Counted from the first letter of the stretch, positions 42,442-51,825 are shown. The stretch: DNA of 64,000 nt from Fulvivirga ulvae (GCF_021389975.1 NZ_CP089981.1:4365501-4429500); one strand, 5' to 3'. Translations and numbers: made by a program. Notes: generated by a model from the sequence alone, not told the origin.

Positions 42442-44229
42442 TTATTCAGAGATCCAGCGGTCTATTTTTTTCTCCAGAACGGCTAAAGGCACACATCCTG
42501 ATTCCAGCACTTTGTTGTGGAATTCTTTGATATCGAATTTGTCACCAAGTGCCTCTTCTGCTTTGTTCCTCAACTCTATGATCTTCAACTGACCCATTTT
42601 GTAAGATAAAGCCTGCCCCGGCATAGCCATATAACGCTCAATTTCAGAAGTAATACTTTCCTTCGATTCCGCCTCATTTTCCAGTGAATACTGAATGGCT
42701 TGCTCCCTTGTCCAGCCTTTGGCATGCATACCTGCATCTACCACCAGCCTGATGGCCCGGTGCATTTCAGCGCTCAGCATACCGAAATACTGGTATGGAT
42801 CAGTGTACAGGCCAAGCTCTTTGCCCAGTGATTCACTGTAAAGCGCCCAGCCCTCTCCGTATGCACTGTACCATAAAGTGCGTCTGAATTCAGGGAGGTT
42901 CTCATTTTCCTGCTGTAAGGAGATTTGGTAATGGTGACCGGGGATGGCCTCATGCAGGAACAATGACTCGTCTGAGAACAGGTTATATTTGGATACATCA
43001 GGAATAGGAACGTAAAAGATACCCGGACGTGTACCATCCAATGATCCCGGATTGTACTCTGCACTTGCAGAGGCCTCTCTGAATGCTTCTGTACGCCTTA
43101 CTTCAAAAGGTGTTTTGGGTACCAGGTCAAACAGTTCTTTAAGCTGAGGCTTCATGCGTTCATGTATTTCATTGAAATGAGTTATTACCTGATCAGGCGA
43201 AGTAAACGGCATCAACTCTTTCCTTGCTCTCACATGTTCGAAAAAGGCCATGATATCTCCTTCAAAGCCGACCTGCTCCTTTACTTTCTCCATCTCTGAG
43301 AGCAATCTCGCTACTTCACTTTTGCCCAGTTCAAAAATTTCCTCAGCAGATTTTGTGGTTGTAGTGTACTGCTTTATTCGGAAGGCATAGTATTCTTCCC
43401 CGTTGGGGAGTGCATGTGCTCCGGCAGTCTCCCTGCATGCGGGTAAATATTCATTTTTCAGAAAGTCGTGCAACCTTTTAAAAGTAGGGATCACCTTATC
43501 TTCCAACACAATCTGATATTTTTCGGTCAGTTGCTTTTTGTCTTCATCAGAAAACTCCTCGGGAAGAAGTTTTATAGGAGAATAGAAAAGGTGCTCACTT
43601 GTCGGCCCGTGATCCAGGTCAGCCATTTGAGGTATCACCTTTGCAGTCAGGGATTTAGGAAGCACCCAACCGGTTTTTATGCCTTGTTTCATGTTGGCAA
43701 TAGCTGTATCGCACCAAATCGTAAAGTCATCCAGCCGCTTTAACCAGTTGTTGTAATCTTCTACCGTCTTAAACGGTTGGGCTCCGGCACCACTGGCCAA
43801 CTGGCCCATACTGATGTGCAAGCTCCAGAACTGATCAATGGGAGTGAGGTGAGCAGGATATTTAAAAGATTCCAGGTTAATGTCGCACTCCCACATCAGG
43901 ATATCATAGCTCATTTGCTCGTTTTCGGAAAGCTGTCCACGGTCAAGTTCCTGAAGCTGGTTCTTGTATTTGGAGTAAAATGCCTCCAGTTTGTTGAGAT
44001 ACTCTTGCGATATATTGTTGGGAAGCGTATCGTTATACCGGTTGTCTCCGGCGAAAGTTGCTTCCAGAGGGTAAAACTGTAACCTTTCATCGTGGTAATT
44101 GGAGAGAAGTGCCTTTAACTGAACCGAATCCTTTTGTTCGGTAGTTTCTTCGGCTTTTTGTTCTGTCTTCTGCTGACAGGCTATTATACCTGCAAGCATA
44201 AGCACGAGCAGGAGTTTAAATAATTTCAT
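42442..44229 (-). CDS. DUF885 family putative metallopeptidase, lipoprotein
   Basis: The 595-residue protein begins with a lipoprotein signal (LLLVLMLAGIIAC, Cys ~18) and an acidic linker. The DUF885 body includes PLEATFAGDNRYNDTLPN near the start, the ERMKPQLKELFDLVPKTPFEVRR block, and the HEAIPGHHYQISLQQE motif (an HExxxH-like zinc site of this family), then AYGEGWALYSE and MPGQALSYKMGQLKI. Family members are predicted metal-dependent carboxypeptidases; activity has been shown for few. It faces the periplasm or outside. A strong terminator follows, so it is probably a single-gene unit. Confidence 0.9.
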   Translation of the reverse strand: MKLFKLLLVLMLAGIIACQQKTEQKAEETTEQKDSVQLKALLSNYHDERLQFYPLEATFAGDNRYNDTLPNNISQEYLNKLEAFYSKYKNQLQELDRGQLSENEQMSYDILMWECDINLESFKYPAHLTPIDQFWSLHISMGQLASGAGAQPFKTVEDYNNWLKRLDDFTIWCDTAIANMKQGIKTGWVLPKSLTAKVIPQMADLDHGPTSEHLFYSPIKLLPEEFSDEDKKQLTEKYQIVLEDKVIPTFKRLHDFLKNEYLPACRETAGAHALPNGEEYYAFRIKQYTTTTKSAEEIFELGKSEVARLLSEMEKVKEQVGFEGDIMAFFEHVRARKELMPFTSPDQVITHFNEIHERMKPQLKELFDLVPKTPFEVRRTEAFREASASAEYNPGSLDGTRPGIFYVPIPDVSKYNLFSDESLFLHEAIPGHHYQISLQQENENLPEFRRTLWYSAYGEGWALYSESLGKELGLYTDPYQYFGMLSAEMHRAIRLVVDAGMHAKGWTREQAIQYSLENEAESKESITSEIERYMAMPGQALSYKMGQLKIIELRNKAEEALGDKFDIKEFHNKVLESGCVPLAVLEKKIDRWISE

Positions 44230-44392
44230 AAGCTATAATTTTGGTGAATAAACTAAAGGTATGTATTCACCCGAATTTTAACAATAAGCAATATGTAATC
44301 TGCTGATTATGCCATGTGAATGGAGAAATTGATTTATATAAATGCGGGGAGGAGGGAATAGTATTATCTCAATAAGTGGCACGGAACAGAGA

Positions 44393-44424
44393 GCTTTACT
44401 AAACTTTCGGAAGTTTAGTAAAGC
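44393..44424. repeat. Perfect 14-bp hairpin with TCGG loop
   Basis: GCTTTACTAAACTT (44393-44406) pairs perfectly with AAGTTTAGTAAAGC (44411-44424) around a 4-nt loop. It lies 136 nt after the nitroreductase stop on the minus strand. No T-run follows in either direction, so a simple terminator is not certain. Confidence 0.6.
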
Positions 44425-44484
44425 CGTTGTTAAGTTCTGTCAGCAGTAGTTTTCCAAGGGCTGCCCCTTCATTGTCCCTCTCCC

Positions 44485-44506
44485 TGGTCTGTCCCCCGAC
44501 AGACCA
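44485..44506. repeat. Perfect 9-bp hairpin with CCCC loop
   Basis: TGGTCTGTC (44485-44493) pairs with GACAGACCA (44498-44506) around CCCC. It sits in the GC-richer part of the intergenic region, 61 nt from the first hairpin. Confidence 0.6.
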
Positions 44507-44559
44507 CCACTCACCTTTGAAATCCTGAGTTGATTACAAATAAGTAGAGCGAGTATTAT

Positions 44560-45246
44560 TTACGAATAGTAAACTGCCACCTCATCCAATGATTTTCGCC
44601 TGAGTTGTGGTACATACGTCTCTTCCATAGGATACCCTACAGGAATAAGCAGCACGGGCCTTTCATTAGCCGGTCTGTTAAGCAGTTTTGTTAAAAAATT
44701 CATCGGACTGGGGGTATGTGTTAAGGCTACAAGGCCTGCATGGTGAATGGCGGCGAGCAAAAAGCCCCCTGCTAATCCCACCGATTCATTGACATAGTAG
44801 TTGTTCTTTTTATTGCCTTCGTTATCAAGATCATAAGCTTTCTTAAATACAATGATCAGATAGGGAGCAGTCTCTAAAAAAGGCTTATGCCAGTCGGTTT
44901 GCAGTGGTTTGAGGTCTTCCAGCCATTCAGGACTCATCCTGCTGTTATAGCTTTCATGCTCCTCTTTTTCCGCAGCTTCCCGGATTTCCTTTTTAATATC
45001 GGGATTAGATACAACACAAAATGTCCACGGTTGTTTATGTGCCCCTGAAGGTGCTGTCGATGCCGTAAGTATGATGTTATCAATTACTTCACGGGGTATA
45101 GGCTTATCAGAAAAATCACGAACAGTCCGGCGTTTGTCCATCCACTGGTAAAACTGTCTGCTTCTCTCTATTACCTCTGCCTCAGAGTAGGTTTCTTTGG
45201 TGTACTCTTCAAACGGATATCCGTCGATAGTTTTGGTTTTTGACAT
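44560..45246 (-). CDS. Nitroreductase family FMN protein
   Basis: The 228-residue protein has the family's FMN contacts: RRTVRDFSDKPIPREVIDNIILTASTAPSGAHKQPWTFCVV near the N-terminus, GLAGGFLLAAIHHAGLVALTHTPSP in the middle and RPVLLIPVGYP at the end. These dimeric enzymes use NAD(P)H to reduce nitro groups, quinones or, in one subgroup, dehalogenate iodotyrosine; the PSGAHKQPW segment resembles that iodotyrosine-deiodinase-like subgroup. The natural substrate is unknown. It lies downstream of the his cluster on the same strand, with a small membrane-protein gene between them. Confidence 0.88.
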   Translation of the reverse strand: MSKTKTIDGYPFEEYTKETYSEAEVIERSRQFYQWMDKRRTVRDFSDKPIPREVIDNIILTASTAPSGAHKQPWTFCVVSNPDIKKEIREAAEKEEHESYNSRMSPEWLEDLKPLQTDWHKPFLETAPYLIIVFKKAYDLDNEGNKKNNYYVNESVGLAGGFLLAAIHHAGLVALTHTPSPMNFLTKLLNRPANERPVLLIPVGYPMEETYVPQLRRKSLDEVAVYYS

Positions 45247-45348
45247 GGGGAATCTTTATGTTTTAATGTGTGGCCAAATTGTCATTTTAATTGTAAACAG
45301 TTTGTAAGGTAGTTGACAAAATTAATTCGCAAAAAATATATTGACCTG

Positions 45349-45621
45349 CTACGAAACCGATAGCATTGAAAACAGGGCAATCAACAAATTGGTTATAAGG
45401 ACTACTTTAAAGAAAAAAGACTCCCTGCTTTTCCAAATGGCTGAAATAATGATATAAAGCAATGAGGTAAATGTGATTACCACCAACACCCCTACGACTG
45501 CTCCTGTACCTGCGGGATGGTTTTTAGGTGGAGGAAATACCCTGGTAGCAATAGCCAAAAAAGCTGCAGAAATGATCATCAGCAATAAAGATTTGCCTAC
45601 CAGGATAAGTATATTTTTCAT
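45349..45621 (-). CDS. Small three-helix membrane protein
   Basis: This 90-residue protein has three hydrophobic segments: NILILVGKSLLLMIISAAFLAIA, GAVVGVLVVITFTSLLYIIISAI and VVLITNLLIALFSMLSVS. A Pro-rich turn (FPPPKNHPAG) lies between the first two. I do not recognise it. It starts 47 nt after hisIE on the same strand and may be transcribed with the his operon. Confidence 0.65.
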   Translation of the reverse strand: MKNILILVGKSLLLMIISAAFLAIATRVFPPPKNHPAGTGAVVGVLVVITFTSLLYIIISAIWKSRESFFFKVVLITNLLIALFSMLSVS

Positions 45622-45668
45622 GGATTGCGTCCTTTGTAACAGATGCTAAGATAACCGATGTCCCTGAT

Positions 45669-46262
45669 TTATTTGTGCCGTTCTTTCAATACATCTATCA
45701 CATCATTCAGCTCATATCCTTTAGCAGCGAGTAGTACAAGGTAGTGGTACATCAGGTCTGAAGCCTCATTGAGAAATAGCTCTTCATTGTTATCTGTGGC
45801 CTCAATAACCAGCTCCACGGCCTCTTCCCCAACTTTCTGGGCTACCTTGTTAATTCCTTTATTCAGCAGATCATTGGTATACGATCCAGGCTTTGGATTG
45901 GCTTTACGCTCCTGAATCGTACGCTCCAGAAAACCCAGGTCTGTTGATTTATTTTCTTTGTCCCCAAAACATGTATCTGTCCCTGTGTGGCATGCCGGAC
46001 CAACGGGTATTACTTGGATAAGGAGGGTGTCCTTATCGCAGTCCAGCTCTATGTGCTTCACCATGAGGAAGTTTCCCGAAGTCTCTCCCTTTGTCCATAG
46101 TCTCTGTTTTGAGCGGCTGTAGAAGGTAACTTTTCCTTCATTCCTCGTTTTTTCAAGAGACTCTTCATTCATATAACCCAGCATGAGCACCTTTTGACTG
46201 TGGAAATCCTGTATAATGGCGGGTAGTAACCCGTTGCCTTTTTCAAAATTTGGTTGTAACAT
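45669..46262 (-). CDS. hisIE: Phosphoribosyl-AMP cyclohydrolase / phosphoribosyl-ATP diphosphatase
   Basis: The 197 residues fuse two histidine enzymes. The N-terminal HisI part has VLMLGYMNEESLEKT, FYSRSKQRLWTKGETSGN, the zinc/metal-binding DCDKDTLL and CHTGTDTCF. The C-terminal HisE part has KVGEEAVELVIEATDNNEELFLNEASDLMYHYLVLL. They perform the second and third steps of histidine synthesis. The fusion is common in Bacteroidota and enterobacteria. It is the last his gene and begins 40 nt after hisF. Confidence 0.95.
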   Translation of the reverse strand: MLQPNFEKGNGLLPAIIQDFHSQKVLMLGYMNEESLEKTRNEGKVTFYSRSKQRLWTKGETSGNFLMVKHIELDCDKDTLLIQVIPVGPACHTGTDTCFGDKENKSTDLGFLERTIQERKANPKPGSYTNDLLNKGINKVAQKVGEEAVELVIEATDNNEELFLNEASDLMYHYLVLLAAKGYELNDVIDVLKERHK

Positions 46263-46302
46263 TTTATCTTCAATTTTACTGCCTGTGCGGAATGTTTTTA
46301 AT

Positions 46303-47055
46303 TTATCTTACGGGTATGTTTTTTTGCTTCAAATAGCTTTTTAGCTCGGGTATACTAATCTCTTTGAAATGAAAAATACTTGCAGCCAAAGCGGCATCAA
46401 CCTTGCCACTGCTGAATACCTCATCAAAATGCTGCATCTCACCGGCTCCTCCCGAAGCTATTATCGGAATATTGATTTGCTCCCCCAGCTTCTTTAAAGC
46501 CTCTACGGCAAACCCCTGCTTTGTCCCGTCATGATCCATGCTGGTAAACAAAATCTCACCGGCTCCTCTTTTTTCTACTTCCCGGGCCCAGCTAAAGAGC
46601 TCCAATTCTGTAGGCCTGGAGCCTCCGTGGGTGTGCACTATCCATTGGCCGTCTACCTGCCTGGCATCTATGGCCACTACAATGCACTGGCTGCCAAACT
46701 CCAGTGCAAGCTCATTGATGAGGTCAGGCCTTTTTACTGCCGAAGAGTTTACTGAAACTTTATCTGCCCCGGCGTAGAGCAGGGGAGCTACATCTTCCAC
46801 CGAACTGATACCGCCGCCTACTGTAAAAGGTATGTTCAGGTGCTGGGCGATATCTCTTACCAGTTCCTTAAAGGTTTTACGGCCTTCATTTGTAGCTGTT
46901 ATGTCCAGAAAAACCAACTCATCAGCTCCCTGGTCGGCATATAACGCACCAAGCTCCACCGGGTCGCCGGCATCCCTGATATTAACGAAATTAGTGCCTT
47001 TTACCGTTCGCCCGTTCTTGACATCCAGGCAGGGTATAATTCTTTTCTTTAACAT
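46303..47055 (-). CDS. hisF: Imidazole glycerol phosphate synthase cyclase subunit
   Basis: ATG 47055 gives the family start MLKKRIIPCLDVKNGRTVKG; the longer frame to 47124 only runs into hisA. The 250-residue barrel has catalytic Asp in CLDV and in VAIDARQVDG, plus GDPVELGALYADQGADELVFLDITAT, FTVGGGISSVED and IIASGGAGEMQHF. With HisH it makes IGP and AICAR from PRFAR and ammonia. It follows hisA by one base. Confidence 0.96.
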   Translation of the reverse strand: MLKKRIIPCLDVKNGRTVKGTNFVNIRDAGDPVELGALYADQGADELVFLDITATNEGRKTFKELVRDIAQHLNIPFTVGGGISSVEDVAPLLYAGADKVSVNSSAVKRPDLINELALEFGSQCIVVAIDARQVDGQWIVHTHGGSRPTELELFSWAREVEKRGAGEILFTSMDHDGTKQGFAVEALKKLGEQINIPIIASGGAGEMQHFDEVFSSGKVDAALAASIFHFKEISIPELKSYLKQKNIPVR

Positions 47056-47056
47056 A

Positions 47057-47770
47057 TCAGATTTTGCTAAGTTCTTCCAAAGTGATTTTGCCTTCATAGA
47101 TGGCCTTGCCCAGAATGGCACCATACAGCCCGGCTTTTTTTAATTCCTGCAAGTCTTGAGAGCTGCTTACCCCGCCGCTGGCAATCAGGTGAATACCGGG
47201 GAAAGTATGTAGAAGGTCTTTGTAAAGCTCGATATTAGGACCAGATAACATACCATCTGTAGCAATGTCCGTGCAGATAACATGGTTAAGCCCTTCGCTC
47301 ATGTACTTGTGTATCAGGTTTTCAATATGTAGCGTGGTTTCTTCTGTCCAGCCACTTACGGCCACCATTTTTTGTTTCACATCAGCACCAAGGATCAATC
47401 GGTCAGAACCATATTGCTCAATCCATTCAGCCACTTTTGCCGGATTTTTAACGGCAATTGTGCCACAGGTGACCTTTTTTGCTCCACTTTTAAAGGCCAG
47501 CTCTATATCATCATTGGACTTAATGCCACCACCGAAATCAATTTGCAGGTTAGTTTCACTGGAAATGGCTTCGAGCATCTTCCAGTTGATGATCTTTCCG
47601 GCTTTGGCCCCGTCAAGGTCTACCAGGTGGAGGTATTCGAGACCGGCGCCTTCAAACGACTTTGCTACTTCAACGGGGTCTTCATTGTAAATTTTCTTTT
47701 TGGCATAATCCCCTTGCGATAACCTCACACACTTACCATCGAGAATGTCTATTGCGGGTATGATCTTCAT
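47057..47770 (-). CDS. hisA: ProFAR isomerase
   Basis: The 237-residue (beta/alpha)8 enzyme opens the ribose ring of ProFAR. Seen: IIPAIDILDGKCVRLSQGDYAKKKIY with the catalytic Asp, LHLVDLDGAKAG, LQIDFGGGIKSNDDIE, VICTDIATDGMLSGPN with the second catalytic Asp and LIASGGVSSSQDL. It overlaps hisH by 4 nt and stands one base before hisF, its structural homologue. Confidence 0.96.
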   Translation of the reverse strand: MKIIPAIDILDGKCVRLSQGDYAKKKIYNEDPVEVAKSFEGAGLEYLHLVDLDGAKAGKIINWKMLEAISSETNLQIDFGGGIKSNDDIELAFKSGAKKVTCGTIAVKNPAKVAEWIEQYGSDRLILGADVKQKMVAVSGWTEETTLHIENLIHKYMSEGLNHVICTDIATDGMLSGPNIELYKDLLHTFPGIHLIASGGVSSSQDLQELKKAGLYGAILGKAIYEGKITLEELSKI

Positions 47771-48354
47771 AATTCAATAAAGTTTTTAATGATTTGCTGC
47801 CCTTGTCCGGCCGATTTCTCAGGGTGAAACTGGGTCGCATAAAAATTGTCTTTAGCCAGTGCCGCACTAAAATCTTCAATGTAATTGCAGGTAGCCACAG
47901 TGTCTGCTGTTACAGGTACATAAAAGCTATGGACGAAATACATGTGCTGATCCATAATTCCGCTGGCAGTCCAGCTATCCCTGACTGTGGTGATGTTGTT
48001 CCAGCCCATGTGAGGCACTTTTTCTGCGTTTACCGGGCTGAACCGCTTCACCGGAGCCTGGAAAACTCCCATACACGTGGTGTCGCCTTCTTCCGAATAT
48101 TCGCACATAAGCTGCATGCCCAGGCATATTCCTAACACTGGCTGTTTTAATGTTGGGATTAAAAGGTCCAGTTTAAGTTCTTTAAGGTGCTTCATGGTTG
48201 TGCTTGCTTCGCCTACACCAGGGAAAATCACTTTGTCGGCCTTTTGAATTGCTTCAAAGTCGTTGGTCAGCAACGGGTTAATGCCCAGGCGCTTCAGAGC
48301 GTATATCACCGATTGCGTATTGCCGGCATTGTATTTAATAATTGCTACTTCCAT
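47767..48354 (-). CDS. hisH: Imidazole glycerol phosphate synthase glutaminase subunit
   Basis: This 195-residue class I glutamine amidotransferase supplies ammonia to HisF. Visible: AIIKYNAGNTQSVIYALKRLG, VIFPGVGEASTTM, the nucleophile in VLGICLGMQLM and the His-Glu pair in TQFHPEKSAGQGQQIIKNF. The length is normal. Its stop overlaps the hisA start (ATGA-type, 4 nt) and it begins 5 nt after the hisB stop. Confidence 0.96.
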   Translation of the reverse strand: MEVAIIKYNAGNTQSVIYALKRLGINPLLTNDFEAIQKADKVIFPGVGEASTTMKHLKELKLDLLIPTLKQPVLGICLGMQLMCEYSEEGDTTCMGVFQAPVKRFSPVNAEKVPHMGWNNITTVRDSWTASGIMDQHMYFVHSFYVPVTADTVATCNYIEDFSAALAKDNFYATQFHPEKSAGQGQQIIKNFIEL

Positions 48355-48359
48355 AGGTT

Positions 48360-49481
48360 TCAGATTACACCTTTAGTACTGGGTAGTTGATTGTTTCCTT
48401 TCTCCTTTTTGACGGCCATTTTTATGGCTTTGGCAAAGGCTTTAAAAATGGCTTCTATCTTATGGTGCTCGTTATTCCCTTCTACCTTTACATTGAGGTT
48501 ACACCTGGCAGCATCAGTAAACGATTTGAAGAAGTGATAGAACATCTCCGTGGGCATTTTGCCTACCATTTCACGTTTGAATTCAGCTTCCCACACGATC
48601 CAGTTCCTTCCGCCGAAGTCAATAGCTACCTGGGCCAGGGCATCATCCATGGGCAGGCAAAAGCCATATCTTTCAATACCTCTTTTACTGCCCAGTGCTT
48701 TGATCATGGCCTCACCAAGCGCAATGGCAGTGTCTTCAATGGTGTGGTGTTCGTCTACTTCCAAGTCTCCTTTTACAGAGACATCAAGGTCTACCTGGCC
48801 GTGTTTGGCAATCTGGTCGAGCATATGATCAAAAAAAGCGATCCCCGTATCTATATTACTCTTTCCGCTTCCGTCAAGATTCACACTGATGTCAATGTCC
48901 GTCTCCTTTGTAGTGCGTTTGACGGTAGCTCGTCTGGGCGGCTCGGATAAAAGATCATAGATGGTGTGCCAGCCTGTGGTGATCAGGTCGCAACAAGAGT
49001 CAAGTTTTTCTTTTGTTAATTGCTCCTTCAAAGATCCATCATTGATCAGGATGCCTTTGCACTTAAGGTTTCTGGCCAGCATAACATCGCTTGTCCTGTC
49101 ACCGATCACGTAGGAGTTGGCAAGGTCATATGCACCTGACATGTATTTGGTAAGCAGCGCTGTACCGGGTTTTCTTGTGGGCTGATTGTCTTCAGGCCTG
49201 GTTTTGTCGATGATGATGTCTTCAAATGAGATACCCTCATTTTTTAAAGTGGTTAACATCCGGTTATGAGCAGGCCAGAAAGTTTCTTCAGGGAAACTAT
49301 CCGTGCCAAGTCCATCCTGATTGGTTACCATCACCAACTCATAGTCCAGTTCCCTGCAAATCTTGCCCAGCCATGTGAATACTCCCGGGTAGTATTCAAG
49401 CTTTTCAAGGCTGTCAATTTGTTCGTCTTCAGGCTCAATGATTAAAGTGCCGTCCCTGTCTATAAAAAGTGCTTTTTTCAT
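48360..49481 (-). CDS. hisB: Histidinol-phosphatase / imidazoleglycerol-phosphate dehydratase
   Basis: ATG 49481 (MKKALFIDRDGTLIIEPEDEQ) is the start; the longer frame overlaps hisC without reason. Residues 1-~165 are a HAD phosphatase (FIDRDGT, MVTNQDGLGTDSF, YVIGDRTSDVMLA). Residues ~175-373 are the dehydratase (ATVKRTTKETDIDISVNLDGSG, FFDHMLDQIAKHG, DEHHTIEDTAIALGEA, FFKSFTDAARCNLNV). The bifunctional form catalyses steps seven and nine. It overlaps hisC by 4 nt. Confidence 0.96.
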   Translation of the reverse strand: MKKALFIDRDGTLIIEPEDEQIDSLEKLEYYPGVFTWLGKICRELDYELVMVTNQDGLGTDSFPEETFWPAHNRMLTTLKNEGISFEDIIIDKTRPEDNQPTRKPGTALLTKYMSGAYDLANSYVIGDRTSDVMLARNLKCKGILINDGSLKEQLTKEKLDSCCDLITTGWHTIYDLLSEPPRRATVKRTTKETDIDISVNLDGSGKSNIDTGIAFFDHMLDQIAKHGQVDLDVSVKGDLEVDEHHTIEDTAIALGEAMIKALGSKRGIERYGFCLPMDDALAQVAIDFGGRNWIVWEAEFKREMVGKMPTEMFYHFFKSFTDAARCNLNVKVEGNNEHHKIEAIFKAFAKAIKMAVKKEKGNNQLPSTKGVI

Positions 49482-50512
49482 GCTTGATATTCTTTTAATG
49501 CTTGTACCAGATTTATATTTTCCTCCGGGGTGCCTACGGTTATCCTCAGACAATTCTCGCCATGGGCCACTTTCGACCGGTCACGTACGATAATTCCTTT
49601 TTCCATAAGGTATTTAAAAATATCCTGAGAATCATTGAACTTCACCAAAAGGAAATTACTGTCACTTGGGAAGATATGGCTTACTATGCTCAACCCGGAA
49701 AGTTTGGTGATCAGCATATCCCTCTCCCTGAGAATGTTGCTGATTGCTTCTTTCACCTTTTCCTTGTCGGCCAGTGCTGATAATGCCTCCTTTTGAGTGA
49801 GAATATTAATGTTGTACGGAGGTTTCACTTTGTTCATCAGTTTAATTATTTCCGGAGATGAAAAGGCCATACCCAAACGAAGACCTGCCAGCCCCCAGGC
49901 TTTTGAAAAAGTCTGTAGAATGATCAGGTTCTTATATTTTTCAAGCTGGAGGGTAAATGAAGCCTGCATAGAGAAGTCAATATATGCTTCGTCGATTACC
50001 ACAATACCATCAAAATTTTCAATGACCTTGGCTACTTCATAGGTATTCAGCGCATTCCCGGAAGGGTTATTGGGTGAACATATAAAGATTAGCCTGGTAT
50101 TGGCGTCCACCTCTTTTAGCATCTCATTAGCCATGAAACTAAAGTCTTTTGATAAAGCCACTTTTTTCACGGCAACGTTATTAATGGCTGCTGAGACTGC
50201 ATACATGCCATAAGTCGGATCAGATATGGTGATATTATCTGTTCCCGGCTCACAGAATATGCGCATGACCAGATCAATAGCCTCATCACTTCCATTGCCC
50301 AGAAATATTTGATTGGGATCGACCTTCTTGAGTGAAGCAATTTGCTGTTTTAATTGTCTTTGATGAGGATCAGGATACCGGTTGAGGCCTGTTTCATAAG
50401 GGTTCTCATTAGCATCCAGAAATATTTCCCCGTTGCCTTCAAACTCATCACGAGCCGAAGAGTAGGGGGAAAGGTTAAGTATATTCGGTCTTACTTTGTC
50501 TTGTATATTCAT
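49478..50512 (-). CDS. hisC: Histidinol-phosphate aminotransferase
   Basis: The 344-residue fold-type I PLP enzyme converts imidazole acetol phosphate to histidinol phosphate. Motifs: FLDANENPYETGLNRYPDPHQRQLKQQIA, FLGNGSDEAIDLVMRIFCEPG, ICSPNNPSGNAL, VVIDEAYIDF, the PLP lysine in LQTFSKAWGLAGLRLG, and CLRITVGTPEEN. It overlaps hisD and hisB by 4 nt each. All key residues appear intact. Confidence 0.96.
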   Translation of the reverse strand: MNIQDKVRPNILNLSPYSSARDEFEGNGEIFLDANENPYETGLNRYPDPHQRQLKQQIASLKKVDPNQIFLGNGSDEAIDLVMRIFCEPGTDNITISDPTYGMYAVSAAINNVAVKKVALSKDFSFMANEMLKEVDANTRLIFICSPNNPSGNALNTYEVAKVIENFDGIVVIDEAYIDFSMQASFTLQLEKYKNLIILQTFSKAWGLAGLRLGMAFSSPEIIKLMNKVKPPYNINILTQKEALSALADKEKVKEAISNILRERDMLITKLSGLSIVSHIFPSDSNFLLVKFNDSQDIFKYLMEKGIIVRDRSKVAHGENCLRITVGTPEENINLVQALKEYQA

Positions 50513-51798
50513 GACTTTTTTATTTCAGACAACCTGACACTAACTGCATTTTTGTGAGCTGCCAATAGCTCTGCTCCAGCCATGGCTTCGATGGTCGGGC
50601 CTAAATCAGCTATACCTTCACGGGTGATCTCCTGAAAAGTGATCTGTTTCATAAAACTGTCAAGTGAAACGCCACTGTAGGCTTTCGCTGCCCCATTGGT
50701 TGGTAGGGTGTGGTTCGTTCCCGATGCATAATCTCCTGCAGATTCAGGACTATAGTTGCCAATAAAAACAGATCCTGCATTAATGACTTTTTCAGATAGT
50801 GTAACTGCATTTTCTGTAGCTATGATCAGATGCTCAGGAGCATACTGGTTGCTTACCTGCATGGCTTCGTTCAGATCGTTCACTAAAATAGCTTTGCTGT
50901 TGAGCAAGCTCGCCCTGGCTATTTCCTTCCTTGGTAATTTTTCAACCTGAACATCGATTTCATGGCTTATTTTATTAATTACATTCTCGTCAGGACAAAT
51001 GAGTACTACCTGACTGTCTTTGCCATGCTCTGCCTGCGACAGCAGGTCGGAAGCCACAAAAACCGGATTGCATGAACTATCGGCGATCACGGCCAGTTCC
51101 GATGGACCCGCCGGCATATCTATGGCCGTACCTTCCATGCTTACAAGCTGTTTTGCGGCTGTTACATACTGATTTCCCGGGCCGAATATCTTGTCCACTT
51201 TTGCAATGCTTTCAGTGCCGTAAGCCATAGCGGCAATGGCCTGGGCTCCTCCGGTTTTAAATATTTTAGAAATACCTGTGAGCTGAGCGGTATACAGTAT
51301 GGCCGGATTTACTTTTCCGTCAGCACCGGGAGGGGTGCATAGTACTACTTCTTTACAGCCTGCGATGGTAGCAGGTACTCCAAGCATGAGCACGGTTGAA
51401 AATAATGGTGCTGTGCCTCCGGGAATATAAATGCCTACTTTTTCAATAGGAACGGCCTTTCTCCAGCAAGTAACACCCTTTGAGGTCTCTATTTTCATTT
51501 CCTTCCGGGTTTGTGCTTCGTGAAATTTTTTAATGTTGTTCAATGCCGTTTGAATGGCAGATCTTAAATCTTCACTGATTTTACCTGCGGCCTGCTTTTT
51601 CTCTTCCTCAATTACAGCCAGTTGATCAAGTTTAACCTTATCAAACTGTTCGTTAAATTTCAGCAGGGCCTGGTCTCCACCCTGGCGTACGCGGGCCAGT
51701 ATATTTTTAACGGTACTTTCCAGAAAATCTGCTTCAAAAACCGGCCGTTTCAGGATGTTTTCGAGTTCGGAAGCTTGTGGGTACTTTATGATATTCAT
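50509..51798 (-). CDS. hisD: Histidinol dehydrogenase
   Basis: The 429-residue zinc enzyme oxidises histidinol to histidine in two NAD+-dependent steps. Seen: KVGIYIPGGTAPLFSTVLMLGVPATIAGC, PPGADGKVNPAILYTAQLTG, GGAQAIAAMAYGTESI, KIFGPGNQYVTAAKQLV, GIDMPAGPSELAV-type block, SQAEHGKDSQVVL and NYSPESAGDYASGTNHTLPT. Its start lies 27 nt after hisG, and its stop overlaps hisC by 4 nt. Confidence 0.96.
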   Translation of the reverse strand: MNIIKYPQASELENILKRPVFEADFLESTVKNILARVRQGGDQALLKFNEQFDKVKLDQLAVIEEEKKQAAGKISEDLRSAIQTALNNIKKFHEAQTRKEMKIETSKGVTCWRKAVPIEKVGIYIPGGTAPLFSTVLMLGVPATIAGCKEVVLCTPPGADGKVNPAILYTAQLTGISKIFKTGGAQAIAAMAYGTESIAKVDKIFGPGNQYVTAAKQLVSMEGTAIDMPAGPSELAVIADSSCNPVFVASDLLSQAEHGKDSQVVLICPDENVINKISHEIDVQVEKLPRKEIARASLLNSKAILVNDLNEAMQVSNQYAPEHLIIATENAVTLSEKVINAGSVFIGNYSPESAGDYASGTNHTLPTNGAAKAYSGVSLDSFMKQITFQEITREGIADLGPTIEAMAGAELLAAHKNAVSVRLSEIKKS

Positions 51799-51825
51799 GT
51801 CGTAGTTTCTTTAAATGGGTGTCTT

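Larger units (their letters stand above)
44230..44559. other. Intergenic region with two hairpins, 330 bp
   Basis: The left half (44230-44340) is ordinary AT-rich sequence upstream of the DUF885 gene. The right part, about 44390-44520, holds two perfect hairpins and a GC-richer segment with an open minus-strand frame lacking a start codon. No supported gene. It could be a dispersed repeat element. Confidence 0.6.

Noticed and set aside
44401..44525. Minus-strand frame GEWWSVGG... in the 330-bp spacer
   Set aside because: No start codon and it contains both hairpins. It is treated as a possible repeat element, not as a gene.
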